From an uncultured Alphaproteobacteria bacterium (GTDB lineage Bacteria > Pseudomonadota > Alphaproteobacteria > Methylaequorales > Methylaequoraceae), in NCBI GenBank assembly GCA_902523675.1, contig CABZAL010000010.1, positions 1 through 33,481 of the forward strand: a stretch of 33,481 nucleotides of DNA. Reading direction: 5' to 3'. Shown here one piece after another: positions 15,133-22,339 of this stretch (position 1 is its first letter; each line of letters starts with the position of its first letter). The notes beneath the pieces were generated by a model that made no database searches, was not told the DNA's origin, and saw nothing but the letters and a program-made list of their open reading frames with translations. The position numbers and the translations under genes were made by a program.

Positions 15133-16255
15133 GGCAAAAGACGTTAAGTCAGCTATAAGTAAAGTTACTGAAGAATTTGGTAATGATGCAATTATACTTT
15201 CAACAAAAAAAAATAACGGTTTGGTTGAGATTGAAGCTTCAAATGATAATAATGTTTTGACTTCATTCCCAAGAAATAACAAAGAAAACAAAGCTTTTTC
15301 AAAGATATTCTTAAAAAATTTAGAAAATAAAGATTTAAAGATTTCAAATAAAAAGGAAATTAGAAATCAATCTAAAATAGATAGTAAAACAACAAAATAT
15401 TCTTATAAAAATGAATTTAATGAAGAATTTAATGATATTAAAAAAGAAATAAAAGATATAAAAAAACAACTTTATGGAATGTTTTTAACCAATGAGTCTA
15501 GTTTATGCGATAGTCTTTCTGTATCGACTCCAGTAAAACTTTCTCAGTGCGGTTTTTCAAATACTATGATCAATGAATTAAACTATACTTTTCAAGGAAA
15601 AAATTTAGAAGAAGGAAAAATATCCTTTTTTAGAGAAATGTCAAAAAAACTCGCTTCTTTAGATTTTCAAAGATTGTTTAATTCAAAAAATATATTCATA
15701 TTTGGAAATTCAGGTTCTGGAAAATCTACTTTAGCAGCAAAGCTAGCTTCATATATTTCAGATGAAAAAAAATGTAATGTCAATTTTATCGAAGTTTCTA
15801 ACACTTCGACTAATAATTCAGAGGTTTTACGGGCTTACAGTAGGGTTTTAGGTTTTAAGTTAATAAACTTCAATAATTTTCAATTTTCTAAAAATCAAAA
15901 CGAGGGTATAAATATTTTTGATTTTTCAGGAGATTTGAATTTTAGTTTATCCAAAATAGATCATATAAAAAATAATTATAGAGATTTTGATTTTTGTTCT
16001 ATACTATCAATACAAAGTGGTTCTAACTCCACTATGATTAACAATATTTGGAAACAAGTTTCTGGTATTAAGCCCATGGTTGCAATTACGAAGTTGGATG
16101 AATGTTGGACTGGCGCAGAAGAATTATCAACACTAGCTTTTAATAAAGCTAGAATTGGATTATTTACTGGTACGAAGGTTATTATAGATTCAATTTTACC
16201 AGCAACTGAGAATTCTCTTACTAAATATATGAAAGAAAATTTTCAAGGTGTCTGA
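15113..16255 (+). CDS. flhF: Flagellar placement GTPase FlhF
   Basis: FlhF is an SRP-family GTPase that sets flagellar position, usually at a pole. The 380-aa protein starts with the family segment QLFKAKDVKSAISKVTEEFG and DAIILSTKK, followed by a Lys/Asn-rich linker (about residues 55-120) and the NG GTPase domain. The P-loop GNSGSGKST is at residues about 198-206, and the TKLDE guanine-specificity motif is near residue 326. The usual DTAGR motif is replaced by a DFSGD-like sequence in NIFDFSGDLNFS, so GTP hydrolysis may be altered. It overlaps flhA by 20 bases and flhG by 8. Confidence 0.9.
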   Translation: MTTQLFKAKDVKSAISKVTEEFGNDAIILSTKKNNGLVEIEASNDNNVLTSFPRNNKENKAFSKIFLKNLENKDLKISNKKEIRNQSKIDSKTTKYSYKNEFNEEFNDIKKEIKDIKKQLYGMFLTNESSLCDSLSVSTPVKLSQCGFSNTMINELNYTFQGKNLEEGKISFFREMSKKLASLDFQRLFNSKNIFIFGNSGSGKSTLAAKLASYISDEKKCNVNFIEVSNTSTNNSEVLRAYSRVLGFKLINFNNFQFSKNQNEGINIFDFSGDLNFSLSKIDHIKNNYRDFDFCSILSIQSGSNSTMINNIWKQVSGIKPMVAITKLDECWTGAEELSTLAFNKARIGLFTGTKVIIDSILPATENSLTKYMKENFQGV

Positions 16256-17045
16256 TTCAATTGCTATAACAAGTGGTAAGGGTGGAGTTGGCAAAACAAC
16301 TGTATCAGTAAATTTGTCAATTGCTTTCCAAAAACTTCAAAATAAAGTCTTACTTCTAGATACTGATCTTGGTATGGCTAATTCACATGTCTTATTAGGA
16401 GTAAATCCAACAAATAATTTATCAAGTGTAATAAATGGAAATAAAAAAATTAGTGAAGTAGTGGTAAAAACAGATTATGGAATAGAATTGGTTTCAGGAG
16501 GTTCCGCAACCTCTGATTTGTTAAACTTGGAAAATAAAAAAAGATTTAGAGTATTGAATGAAATAGATGACTATTTAAAAAATTATGAAAAAGTAAAACT
16601 GATTGTTGATGTTGCCGCTGGCGCGGAAGATAATGCTGTTGTTTTTGCTAATGCCTGCGGTAGAATTGTAGTTGTTATAGTCGGTGAACCAACAAGTTTT
16701 GTAGACTCTTATTCACTAATAAAAACAATTTATCAAAAATCATCATTTAAGAATTTTTGTATATTGGTAAATCAAGTTGAGAATTCTAAAACAGGTAAAG
16801 ATTTATTTAAAAGATTTGAAATAATAACTTCAAAATTTCTTGACGTTAAACTTCATTATGTTGGTAGTTTAAATGATTCAAAAAAAGTGAAGGACTCTAT
16901 TATCAATAGAAAACCATTAATTGTAACTGACCCTAATTCTGATATTTCATTTTCTTTTAAAAAAATAGCTAACGAAATTTTAAAAACTCCTCAAAATGAA
17001 TGGGGTGGACTAAGTTTTTCATTAGGTAAAAAGAAAAGAGCATAG
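16248..17045 (+). CDS. flhG: MinD-like flagellar number regulator FlhG (FleN)
   Basis: FlhG is a MinD/ParA-type ATPase that limits flagellar number and stimulates FlhF; in Pseudomonas and Vibrio it also restrains the sigma-54 activator FleQ/FlrA. The 265-aa protein begins at a GTG (16248) eight bases before the flhF stop and has the deviant Walker A SGKGGVGKTT at residues about 9-18. It also has the switch segment LLLDTDLGMANSHVLLGV and a DVAAGAEDNAV stretch near residue 123. The GTG start puts the P-loop at its usual distance from the N-terminus. Four bases separate it from fliA. Confidence 0.92.
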   Translation: MSDSIAITSGKGGVGKTTVSVNLSIAFQKLQNKVLLLDTDLGMANSHVLLGVNPTNNLSSVINGNKKISEVVVKTDYGIELVSGGSATSDLLNLENKKRFRVLNEIDDYLKNYEKVKLIVDVAAGAEDNAVVFANACGRIVVVIVGEPTSFVDSYSLIKTIYQKSSFKNFCILVNQVENSKTGKDLFKRFEIITSKFLDVKLHYVGSLNDSKKVKDSIINRKPLIVTDPNSDISFSFKKIANEILKTPQNEWGGLSFSLGKKKRA

Positions 17046-17048
17046 AGA

Positions 17049-17759
17049 ATGAACTCTTATTATAATGAAGGTCATGAAAATAAAATTGAAAAACTAGTTA
17101 AAAACAATCTTGATCTGGTAAAAAAAATTGCTTGGCAGATTTTTGGAAAAGTCAATAATGTTGTTGAAATTGAAGATTTAATTCAGCAGGGAATGGAAGG
17201 TCTCATTCAAGCAGCACAAAAATACACAAGTAAAGAAGGTGTAGATTTTACACAATATGCTTATCTAAGAATACGAGGATCAATAATAGATTATTTAAGA
17301 AAAAATTCAAATTTATGTAGAACAACTATTAAAAAAAAACAAGAGTTTGATTCAGCTTATAATTTTTTACTGAATAAGCTTAGCAAAGAACCAACAAAGA
17401 CGGAATTAATAAAACATCTTGGTATTACTAACGATGAATTTAGTTATTGGGAAAATGCTTTTCAAGCTAATAAAGTTCAAAGTTTAGATGAGATTTATGA
17501 TGAATTTTCAATTTTATTTGCATCGAATAATACAAATCCTGAAGAGCAATTTTCTGACCTTGAAATGAAAAATCTTCTTAAAAATGCTTTGAAAAATCTT
17601 AATCAAAGAGAAATTATGGTAACGCAACTTTATTACGTTGAAGAATTAAACGTTTATGAAATTGCAGATATTCTTCAAATAAGTACTGGTAGGATTTCTC
17701 AAATAAAAAAAACTATTGTTGAAAAATTAAGAAAAATAATCAATGAAAAAATTACCTGA
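17049..17759 (+). CDS. fliA: Flagellar sigma-28 factor FliA
   Basis: FliA directs RNA polymerase to late flagellar genes and is inhibited by FlgM. The 236-aa protein has sigma region 2 (VEIEDLIQQGMEGLIQAAQK, then YAYLRIRGSIIDYLRKNS), region 3 (LSKEPTKTELIKHLGITND) and region 4 with its helix-turn-helix (LNQREIMVTQLYYVEELNVY, then EIADILQISTGRISQIKK). The motif YLRIRGSIIDYLR is characteristic of the FliA group. Its end overlaps the 134-aa gene by 17 bases. A matching sigma-28-like promoter is seen upstream of flgM at 9919-9946. Confidence 0.94.
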   Translation: MNSYYNEGHENKIEKLVKNNLDLVKKIAWQIFGKVNNVVEIEDLIQQGMEGLIQAAQKYTSKEGVDFTQYAYLRIRGSIIDYLRKNSNLCRTTIKKKQEFDSAYNFLLNKLSKEPTKTELIKHLGITNDEFSYWENAFQANKVQSLDEIYDEFSILFASNNTNPEEQFSDLEMKNLLKNALKNLNQREIMVTQLYYVEELNVYEIADILQISTGRISQIKKTIVEKLRKIINEKIT

Positions 17760-18147
17760 TAGTTGGAAGATTCTTGATAAAATTATATTAAATATCTTAT
17801 CCTCAGATCTTCATATTCATGATAACTCAATCAAAATAGTTTTAAGTTGTAATTTTGAGAATATAGTTAAAGGTCGATGTAATTTGATTATAAATGAGAA
17901 GAAAAAAAAGGAAGAAGATGAAGTATTGGTTTTTTCAGACAAACCTTTAATGGAGGTAAAAGTTTATTATGAATTAAAAAAAATAGAAGAAATAATAAAT
18001 CATATAAAATTGTCATCAATTAGAAAAAAGAAAATCACATTATATATTTCTGAAGGTTTAGCGATAAATAGTCAGGGATATCTGTATGTTGAAGAAAAAA
18101 CGAAAATAAAAGTTCTAAAAATCGAGTGGTTAATTCCTCTTTTTTAA
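17743..18147 (+). CDS. Unrecognised 134-aa protein at the end of the fliA operon
   Basis: I do not recognise this protein. It begins MKKLPDSWKILDKIILNILS, has a Lys/Glu-rich middle (KKKKEEDEVLVFSDK) and ends in a beta-like stretch, KITLYISEGLAINSQGYLYV, EEKTKIKVLKIEWLIPLF. There is no signal peptide or clear membrane helix. Its ATG lies 17 bases inside fliA, so it is almost certainly co-translated with it and may be flagellar. It converges with the short hook-family gene, with two bases between the stops. Base composition resembles its neighbours. Confidence 0.7.
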   Translation: MKKLPDSWKILDKIILNILSSDLHIHDNSIKIVLSCNFENIVKGRCNLIINEKKKKEEDEVLVFSDKPLMEVKVYYELKKIEEIINHIKLSSIRKKKITLYISEGLAINSQGYLYVEEKTKIKVLKIEWLIPLF

Positions 18148-18149
18148 TT

Positions 18150-18959
18150 TTAGCCTATAAGTCTTTTTACAGTATCAACTTCTGATTGGAGTATTTTAGA
18201 AAATCCACTAAAAGCATGCTGAGTTCTAAGCATCGTAACTAATTCATCAGTAATATCAGTGTTTGATTTTTCAAGAGCACCCGGAAGAATCTTTCCTAAT
18301 GACCTCTCTTTAGCAAATCCTTCAATTGGTTCACCACTTTCTCCTGTTTCAACAAACCTTGCATTCCCAACATTTTGCAACCCATGTTCATTAACGAAAT
18401 CTGCTAATAAAATTTTTCCAACTATTCTTGTATCATCTAAGCCATAAGTTGCCTGAATTGTACCACTATCATCTACACGAATTTCAGATATTATTTTAGG
18501 ATCTCCAGTATTATTCACAAGTGATACAGGAACATTTATTGGTTGTTTTCCTTCTCCAAGCATAGGAAGACCATCTGTATTTACAATATTTCCTAACTGA
18601 TCTATTTGAAATGATCCGTCTCGAGTATAACTTAAATTCTCATTTTCTCTTATGAGAGCATTTTTACTAATTGGTTCACCTAATATAAAAAAACCTTCTC
18701 CCATAATTGCGAGGTCTAAACTTCCACCGGTTTGTTGAAATGAGCCCTGAGAAAACGATTGTCTTGGTTTAATGTTTTTGACACCCATTCCAGTAGCTAT
18801 TTCTGTTGAATTATTATGTTGGGAAAAATACATATCTTCGAACTGAGCTTCGCTTCTTTTGAAACCATTTGTAGAAGCATTTGCTATATTATTTGATATT
18901 ACTGCTATATCTTTATTAGCTGAATCAATGCCAGTTCTTATAATTGAAAACATACTCAT
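18150..18959 (-). CDS. Short FlgE/FlgG-family hook-basal-body protein
   Basis: This 269-aa protein is a flagellar axial protein. It has the N-terminal motif VISNNIANASTNGFKRSEAQ (residues about 20-39), the central GGSLDLAIMGEGFFIL and YTRDGSFQIDQLGNIVNTDG segments, and the C-terminal PGALEKSNTDITDELVTMLR. Length is that of FlgG (about 260), the distal rod, and no other FlgG candidate is visible. However, the start, the TGMGVKNIKPRQSFSQGS stretch and the IVGKILLADFVNEHGLQNVG segment read as well like a FlgE lacking its outer domains. It is a single gene with its own sigma-54-type promoter, convergent with the fliA unit. ATGs at 18959 and 18953 are both possible starts. Confidence 0.82.
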   Translation of the reverse strand: MSMFSIIRTGIDSANKDIAVISNNIANASTNGFKRSEAQFEDMYFSQHNNSTEIATGMGVKNIKPRQSFSQGSFQQTGGSLDLAIMGEGFFILGEPISKNALIRENENLSYTRDGSFQIDQLGNIVNTDGLPMLGEGKQPINVPVSLVNNTGDPKIISEIRVDDSGTIQATYGLDDTRIVGKILLADFVNEHGLQNVGNARFVETGESGEPIEGFAKERSLGKILPGALEKSNTDITDELVTMLRTQHAFSGFSKILQSEVDTVKRLIG

Positions 18960-18970
18960 AAATTTTTTAC

Positions 18971-18986
18971 AGCAAAATATATGCCA
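18971..18986 (-). promoter_or_regulatory. Sigma-54-type promoter for the short hook-family gene
   Basis: The minus strand reads TGGCATATATTTTGCT, matching the TGGCATA and TTGCW boxes with exact spacing. The predicted transcription start near 18960 is next to the ATG at 18959 and seven bases before the one at 18953, so the message would be leaderless or nearly so. Confidence 0.78.
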
Positions 18987-19014
18987 ATTTGTTTATTGTA
19001 ATATACAACAAATT
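18986..19014. repeat. Inverted repeat between the hook-family promoter and tRNA-Val
   Basis: Arms AATTTGTT (18986-18993) and AACAAATT (19007-19014) flank a 13-base loop that itself contains part of TTGTA-ATA-TACAA. It abuts the -24 box of the sigma-54 element and overlaps the likely tRNA promoter, so it could be an operator. In DNA this AT-rich, chance dyads are common. Confidence 0.35.
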
Positions 19015-19023
19015 TAGTATTAT
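18996..19023 (+). promoter_or_regulatory. Likely sigma-70-type promoter for tRNA-Val
   Basis: TTGTAA (18996-19001), a 16-base spacer and TATTAT (19018-19023) match 4 and 5 of 6 consensus positions. Transcription would start just before the mature tRNA 5' end at 19032. Confidence 0.4.
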
Positions 19024-19031
19024 GTAACCAC

Positions 19032-19107
19032 GGGCGGATAGCTCAGCTGGGAGAGCAATTGCTCGACACGCAATAGGTCGCAGGTTCGATCCCTGTTCCG
19101 CCCACCA
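19032..19107 (+). tRNA. tRNA-Val (anticodon GAC)
   Basis: The sequence folds into a complete cloverleaf. It has a 7-bp acceptor stem GGGCGGA/TCCGCCC, D stem GCTC/GAGC, anticodon stem ATTGC/GCAAT, T stem GCAGG/CCTGT with one G-U pair and T loop TTCGATC, followed by discriminator A and an encoded CCA. The seven-base anticodon loop is TCGACAC, giving anticodon GAC at 19065-19067, which reads the Val codons GUC and GUU. Position 33 is C rather than the nearly universal U. Confidence 0.93.
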
Positions 19108-19177
19108 AACTAAAAAAATTATATCATATTTTATTTGTTTTAATTTTAATGTTATTGATACGTATAGATTCAAAATA

Positions 19178-20266
19178 ATGACTAGAAGAAAATTTTTAAA
19201 AAATACAATTAAAAATGTAACAATTGGTGCAGTTGTTGGTTCAACTATCGCTTTCCCGAATATAATTAGATCTAAAACAAAACATACTTGGGTAGCTGTA
19301 TCAGCTTTTGATAAAGCAGGTATCCTTGGTAGGTCTTTTCAAAAAATTTGTGACGAAATCACCCGAATTTCCAAAGGTGAACTTACAATAAGACTATTTC
19401 ATGCCAATGAATTAGTTGGCGCATTTGAGTCTTTTGATGTAGTCCAAAGTGGAACCTGTCAACTGGGGTTTGGATCGCCTTATTATTGGACTGGTAAGTC
19501 ACCAGCAATTGCTTTTTTATCAGGCATTCCTTTTGGATTAAATTCTCAGGAGATGAGTGCTTGGTTTTATTTTGGAACAGGCATGAAATTAGCTGATAAA
19601 ATTTACAATGAATTTAATTTAAAATTTTTTCCCGCAGGTAACACAGGAAATCAAATGGGAGGGTGGTTTAACAAAAGAATATTAGAAGTAAATGATTTTA
19701 AAGGATTAAAATTTAGAATGCCAGGTTTAGGAGGGGAGGTATTAAAAAGCTATGGAACTAACGTAGTCTTATTACCTGGGAGTGATGTTGTTCCAGCAAT
19801 AACTTCAGGTACTATAGATGGAACTGAGTGGATAGGCCCTGCAGCAGATTTAGGTAAAGGTCTTCACAAAATTTGCAAATATTATTATTATCCTGGTTGG
19901 CATGAACCAGGTACATGCTTGGAGGCATTTATTAACCTTAAAGCTTGGAATAAGATAGACTCAGATCTCAAACGATTAGTCGAGATGGCCTGTAAAAAAT
20001 CAAATGCTGAAATAGCAGCAGAATTTTTCGCTCGAAATTGCTTTGCAATAAAAAAACTTAGAGAGGAATTTAATGTAAATTTTTCAAGGTTTTCAGACTT
20101 AACTTTAAAACTTTTAAAAAGGGCTTCTGACGAGGTTTTGTTAGATTACGCTTCAAAAGATAATTTTTCAAAGGAATTACACAATGAAATTTTAAAATTC
20201 AGAAAAGAAGCAATGTTTTGGTCAAATTATTCTGAAAAAGATTATCTGGCTGCCAGAAATATGTAA
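19178..20266 (+). CDS. TRAP transporter substrate-binding protein (DctP/TakP-like)
   Basis: This periplasmic solute receptor delivers an organic acid to the TRAP permease. The 362-aa precursor starts MTRRKFLKNTIKNVTIGAVV, which has a textbook twin-arginine motif (TRRKFLK), so it is probably exported folded through Tat. The mature part has segments typical of the TakP group of 2-oxoacid binders: GSPYYWTGKSPAIAF, FPAGNTGNQMGGWF, FKGLKFRMPGLGGEV, then TIDGTEWIGPAADLG and KYYYYPGWHEPGT. These include the Arg and aromatic/Glu positions that bind the carboxylate. The exact substrate is uncertain (2-oxoacid, lactate or similar). It converges with dctM, with two bases between the stops. Confidence 0.9.
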   Translation: MTRRKFLKNTIKNVTIGAVVGSTIAFPNIIRSKTKHTWVAVSAFDKAGILGRSFQKICDEITRISKGELTIRLFHANELVGAFESFDVVQSGTCQLGFGSPYYWTGKSPAIAFLSGIPFGLNSQEMSAWFYFGTGMKLADKIYNEFNLKFFPAGNTGNQMGGWFNKRILEVNDFKGLKFRMPGLGGEVLKSYGTNVVLLPGSDVVPAITSGTIDGTEWIGPAADLGKGLHKICKYYYYPGWHEPGTCLEAFINLKAWNKIDSDLKRLVEMACKKSNAEIAAEFFARNCFAIKKLREEFNVNFSRFSDLTLKLLKRASDEVLLDYASKDNFSKELHNEILKFRKEAMFWSNYSEKDYLAARNM

Positions 20267-20268
20267 AT

Positions 20269-21648
20269 TTATAATAGGTCTGGAAGCCACTTAACAATAA
20301 TCGGAAATTTAAATAAAATTATCATTAATATTATTTGTAAAAAAATAAATGGAATAACCCCCCTGTAGATTTCCTCTGTTCTTATTGTTTCCTTTGCTAC
20401 TCCACGTAAATAAAATAAGGCAAAGCCAAATGGTGGTGTTAAAAAGCTTGTTTGTATATTAACGGCTATAATTATACCAAGCCATACAGGGTCGAATCCT
20501 AGTGAAATTAAAGCTGGAGCTATAATAGGAATTATTACAAATATAATTTCTAAAAAATCTAAAAAAAAACCTAAAAAGAATATTGTTATCATTACTAGAA
20601 ATAATGAAAAATTCGGGCCTCCAGGAATATTCGTTAAAAAGTCTTCTACCAACCTATCGCCACCATATCCACGGAAAACTAGGGAGAAAAGTGATGCTCC
20701 AATCAAAATGAAGAAAACCATAGAAGTTATTTTCATGCTTTCGTCCGCTACTCGTTTTAAATTTTTAAAATTTAGTTTATTTTGGTAAAAAGAAATTAAA
20801 GTGGCACCAACTGCTCCTAAAGCTGCAGATTCTGAAGGTGTTGCTATTCCAAAAAGAATTGAACCTAAAACAAGTAGAATTAGAAATAATGGGGCAATTA
20901 TTAATTTAAATATTGTATAATTATTTATCTTATGATTTTCTTTATTAGGCAAAGCAGGTATTTGTTTAGGAAAAAATTTAGAATAAATAAAAATCCATGT
21001 AGCATACAAAAAAACTAAGATAAATCCAGGCAAAATTGCTCCTGAGAATAAATCAATGCTACTTACAGGATCAGGAGCTAAATCACCTTTGATTTGAGAT
21101 GCTTGTTCATTAGATCCTTGTAAAATATCTGCAAGTAAAACTAACACAATGGATGGGGGTATTATTTGTCCAAGTGTACCACTAGCACAAATTATTCCAG
21201 TTGAGATCTTATTATTATAACCCCATTTTTGCATTAAAGGTAGTGATAAAACACCCATAGTAACAACTGTTGCACCAACTATTCCTGTCGAAGCAGCCAT
21301 TAACATACCTACAAATAAAGTTGCATAGGCCAATCCACCTTTTTTATTTCCAAGAATTTTTGTTAGGTAAATAAGTAAAGAGTCAATTATTTTAGATTCT
21401 TTCATCATAACTCCCATAAAAATAAATAATGGTACTGCTATTAAAGACTCATTAGTTAAAATACTGAATATTCTGTTTGGTAATACTCCAAGTAAAACTA
21501 TTGGAAAAAAATCAAACATATAACCTAAAAATGCAAACATAATAGATGTGCCTGCCAGTGTTAAGGCAACTGGAAAGCCAAGAAGTAAAAAGAAAGCTAA
21601 AGCTATGAATAAATAAATTGGGATATATTCAACATCAAATATTACCAT
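20269..21648 (-). CDS. dctM: TRAP transporter large permease subunit (DctM)
   Basis: This 459-aa integral membrane protein carries the transport pathway of the TRAP system and uses a sodium gradient. About 12 membrane helices are visible. DctM-type motifs include FIFMGVMMKESKIIDSLL, GLAYATLFVGMLMAASTGIV, GIICASGTLGQIIPPSIVLV, GIATPSESAALGAVGATLI and NIQTSFLTPPFGFALFYLRG. Its ATG overlaps the end of dctQ by 7 bases. It pairs functionally with the convergent binding-protein gene. Confidence 0.94.
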   Translation of the reverse strand: MVIFDVEYIPIYLFIALAFFLLLGFPVALTLAGTSIMFAFLGYMFDFFPIVLLGVLPNRIFSILTNESLIAVPLFIFMGVMMKESKIIDSLLIYLTKILGNKKGGLAYATLFVGMLMAASTGIVGATVVTMGVLSLPLMQKWGYNNKISTGIICASGTLGQIIPPSIVLVLLADILQGSNEQASQIKGDLAPDPVSSIDLFSGAILPGFILVFLYATWIFIYSKFFPKQIPALPNKENHKINNYTIFKLIIAPLFLILLVLGSILFGIATPSESAALGAVGATLISFYQNKLNFKNLKRVADESMKITSMVFFILIGASLFSLVFRGYGGDRLVEDFLTNIPGGPNFSLFLVMITIFFLGFFLDFLEIIFVIIPIIAPALISLGFDPVWLGIIIAVNIQTSFLTPPFGFALFYLRGVAKETIRTEEIYRGVIPFIFLQIILMIILFKFPIIVKWLPDLL

Positions 21649-22139
21649 TTTTTGTCCTTAAAAATTTTAAAAATTAAGTTTACAACTTGAAAAAAAACAG
21701 CAATGCCCATAAAAAAAATGAAAAATTTTAAAATAAAAAGGTTAGATAATCCCCCAATTTCTTTAGAGGTTTCATTTAACAGATAAGATCTTAAGAAATA
21801 ACTTAATCCATTGTTAAGGATAATGAAACAAAATGGTAGACCAAAAAAAATTAATCCAAAAAGATTGATTATTTTTTTATATTTAACTGAGGCATTTCGA
21901 TAAATTAGATCAATTCTTACATGCTCATTTTGTTTCAAAGTATATGATATGCCCAGCAAAATTATAATGGCATGAGTCCAAATGTACAAATCTTGCAACC
22001 AAGTGAAACCAATTGAAAACAAATATCTTAAAATTACTGACGTAAATATTAAAAATATTAAAACAAAAATCAATAAACCTGATAATTTGCCAATAATATC
22101 TGTAACTTCATCAATTTTATTTTTTTTATTTTTATTCAT
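21642..22139 (-). CDS. dctQ: TRAP transporter small permease subunit (DctQ)
   Basis: This 165-aa protein has four predicted membrane helices. It carries DctQ features: an aromatic pair before the second helix (FTWLQDLYIWTHAIIILLGI), the following SYTLKQNEHVRIDLIYRNAS, and a last helix near FFIFFMGIAVFFQVVNLIFK. It is the partner subunit of dctM, upstream and overlapping it by 7 bases. It begins about 70 bases from the divergent rpmJ. Confidence 0.9.
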   Translation of the reverse strand: MNKNKKNKIDEVTDIIGKLSGLLIFVLIFLIFTSVILRYLFSIGFTWLQDLYIWTHAIIILLGISYTLKQNEHVRIDLIYRNASVKYKKIINLFGLIFFGLPFCFIILNNGLSYFLRSYLLNETSKEIGGLSNLFILKFFIFFMGIAVFFQVVNLIFKIFKDKKW

Positions 22140-22185
22140 AAAAGTTGTAAGATAATTTGACTTTTAAATTAAATAAACTAAAACG

Positions 22186-22191
22186 TATACT
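22186..22191 (+). promoter_or_regulatory. Possible -10 element for rpmJ
   Basis: TATACT, overlapping a TATAAC, lies 22 bases before the rpmJ ATG. A TTGACT at 22157-22162 is 23 bases upstream, too far for an ideal -35, so only the -10 is offered. Confidence 0.3.
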
Positions 22192-22213
22192 ATAACATAA
22201 GTTAGTAAAGTAT

Positions 22214-22339
22214 ATGAAAGTTTTAAGATCAATTAAATCTGCTAAATTACGTCATAGAGATTGTAGAGTAGTTAAAAGAAGAGGAAGGCTTTACGTAATT
22301 AATAAAACAGATTCAAGATTTAAAGCTAGGCAAGGTTAG
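22214..22339 (+). CDS. rpmJ: Ribosomal protein L36
   Basis: This 41-aa protein of the large ribosomal subunit begins [20 protein letters not shown] and ends [21 protein letters not shown]. It is the proteobacterial 41-residue L36 form that keeps only part of the zinc-binding cysteine set (one Cys and the HRDCR motif). It stands alone between the divergent dctQ and the convergent pyk, whose stop codon it overlaps by 4 bases (22336-22339). Confidence 0.97.
   Translation: MKVLRSIKSAKLRHRDCRVVKRRGRLYVINKTDSRFKARQG

Noticed and set aside
18967-19173. 68-codon minus-strand reading frame (contains AEQGSNLRPIACRAIALPAE)
   Set aside because: It is the antisense of tRNA-Val. The GSNLRP...ALPAELSA pattern is a classic false translation of a tRNA complement.
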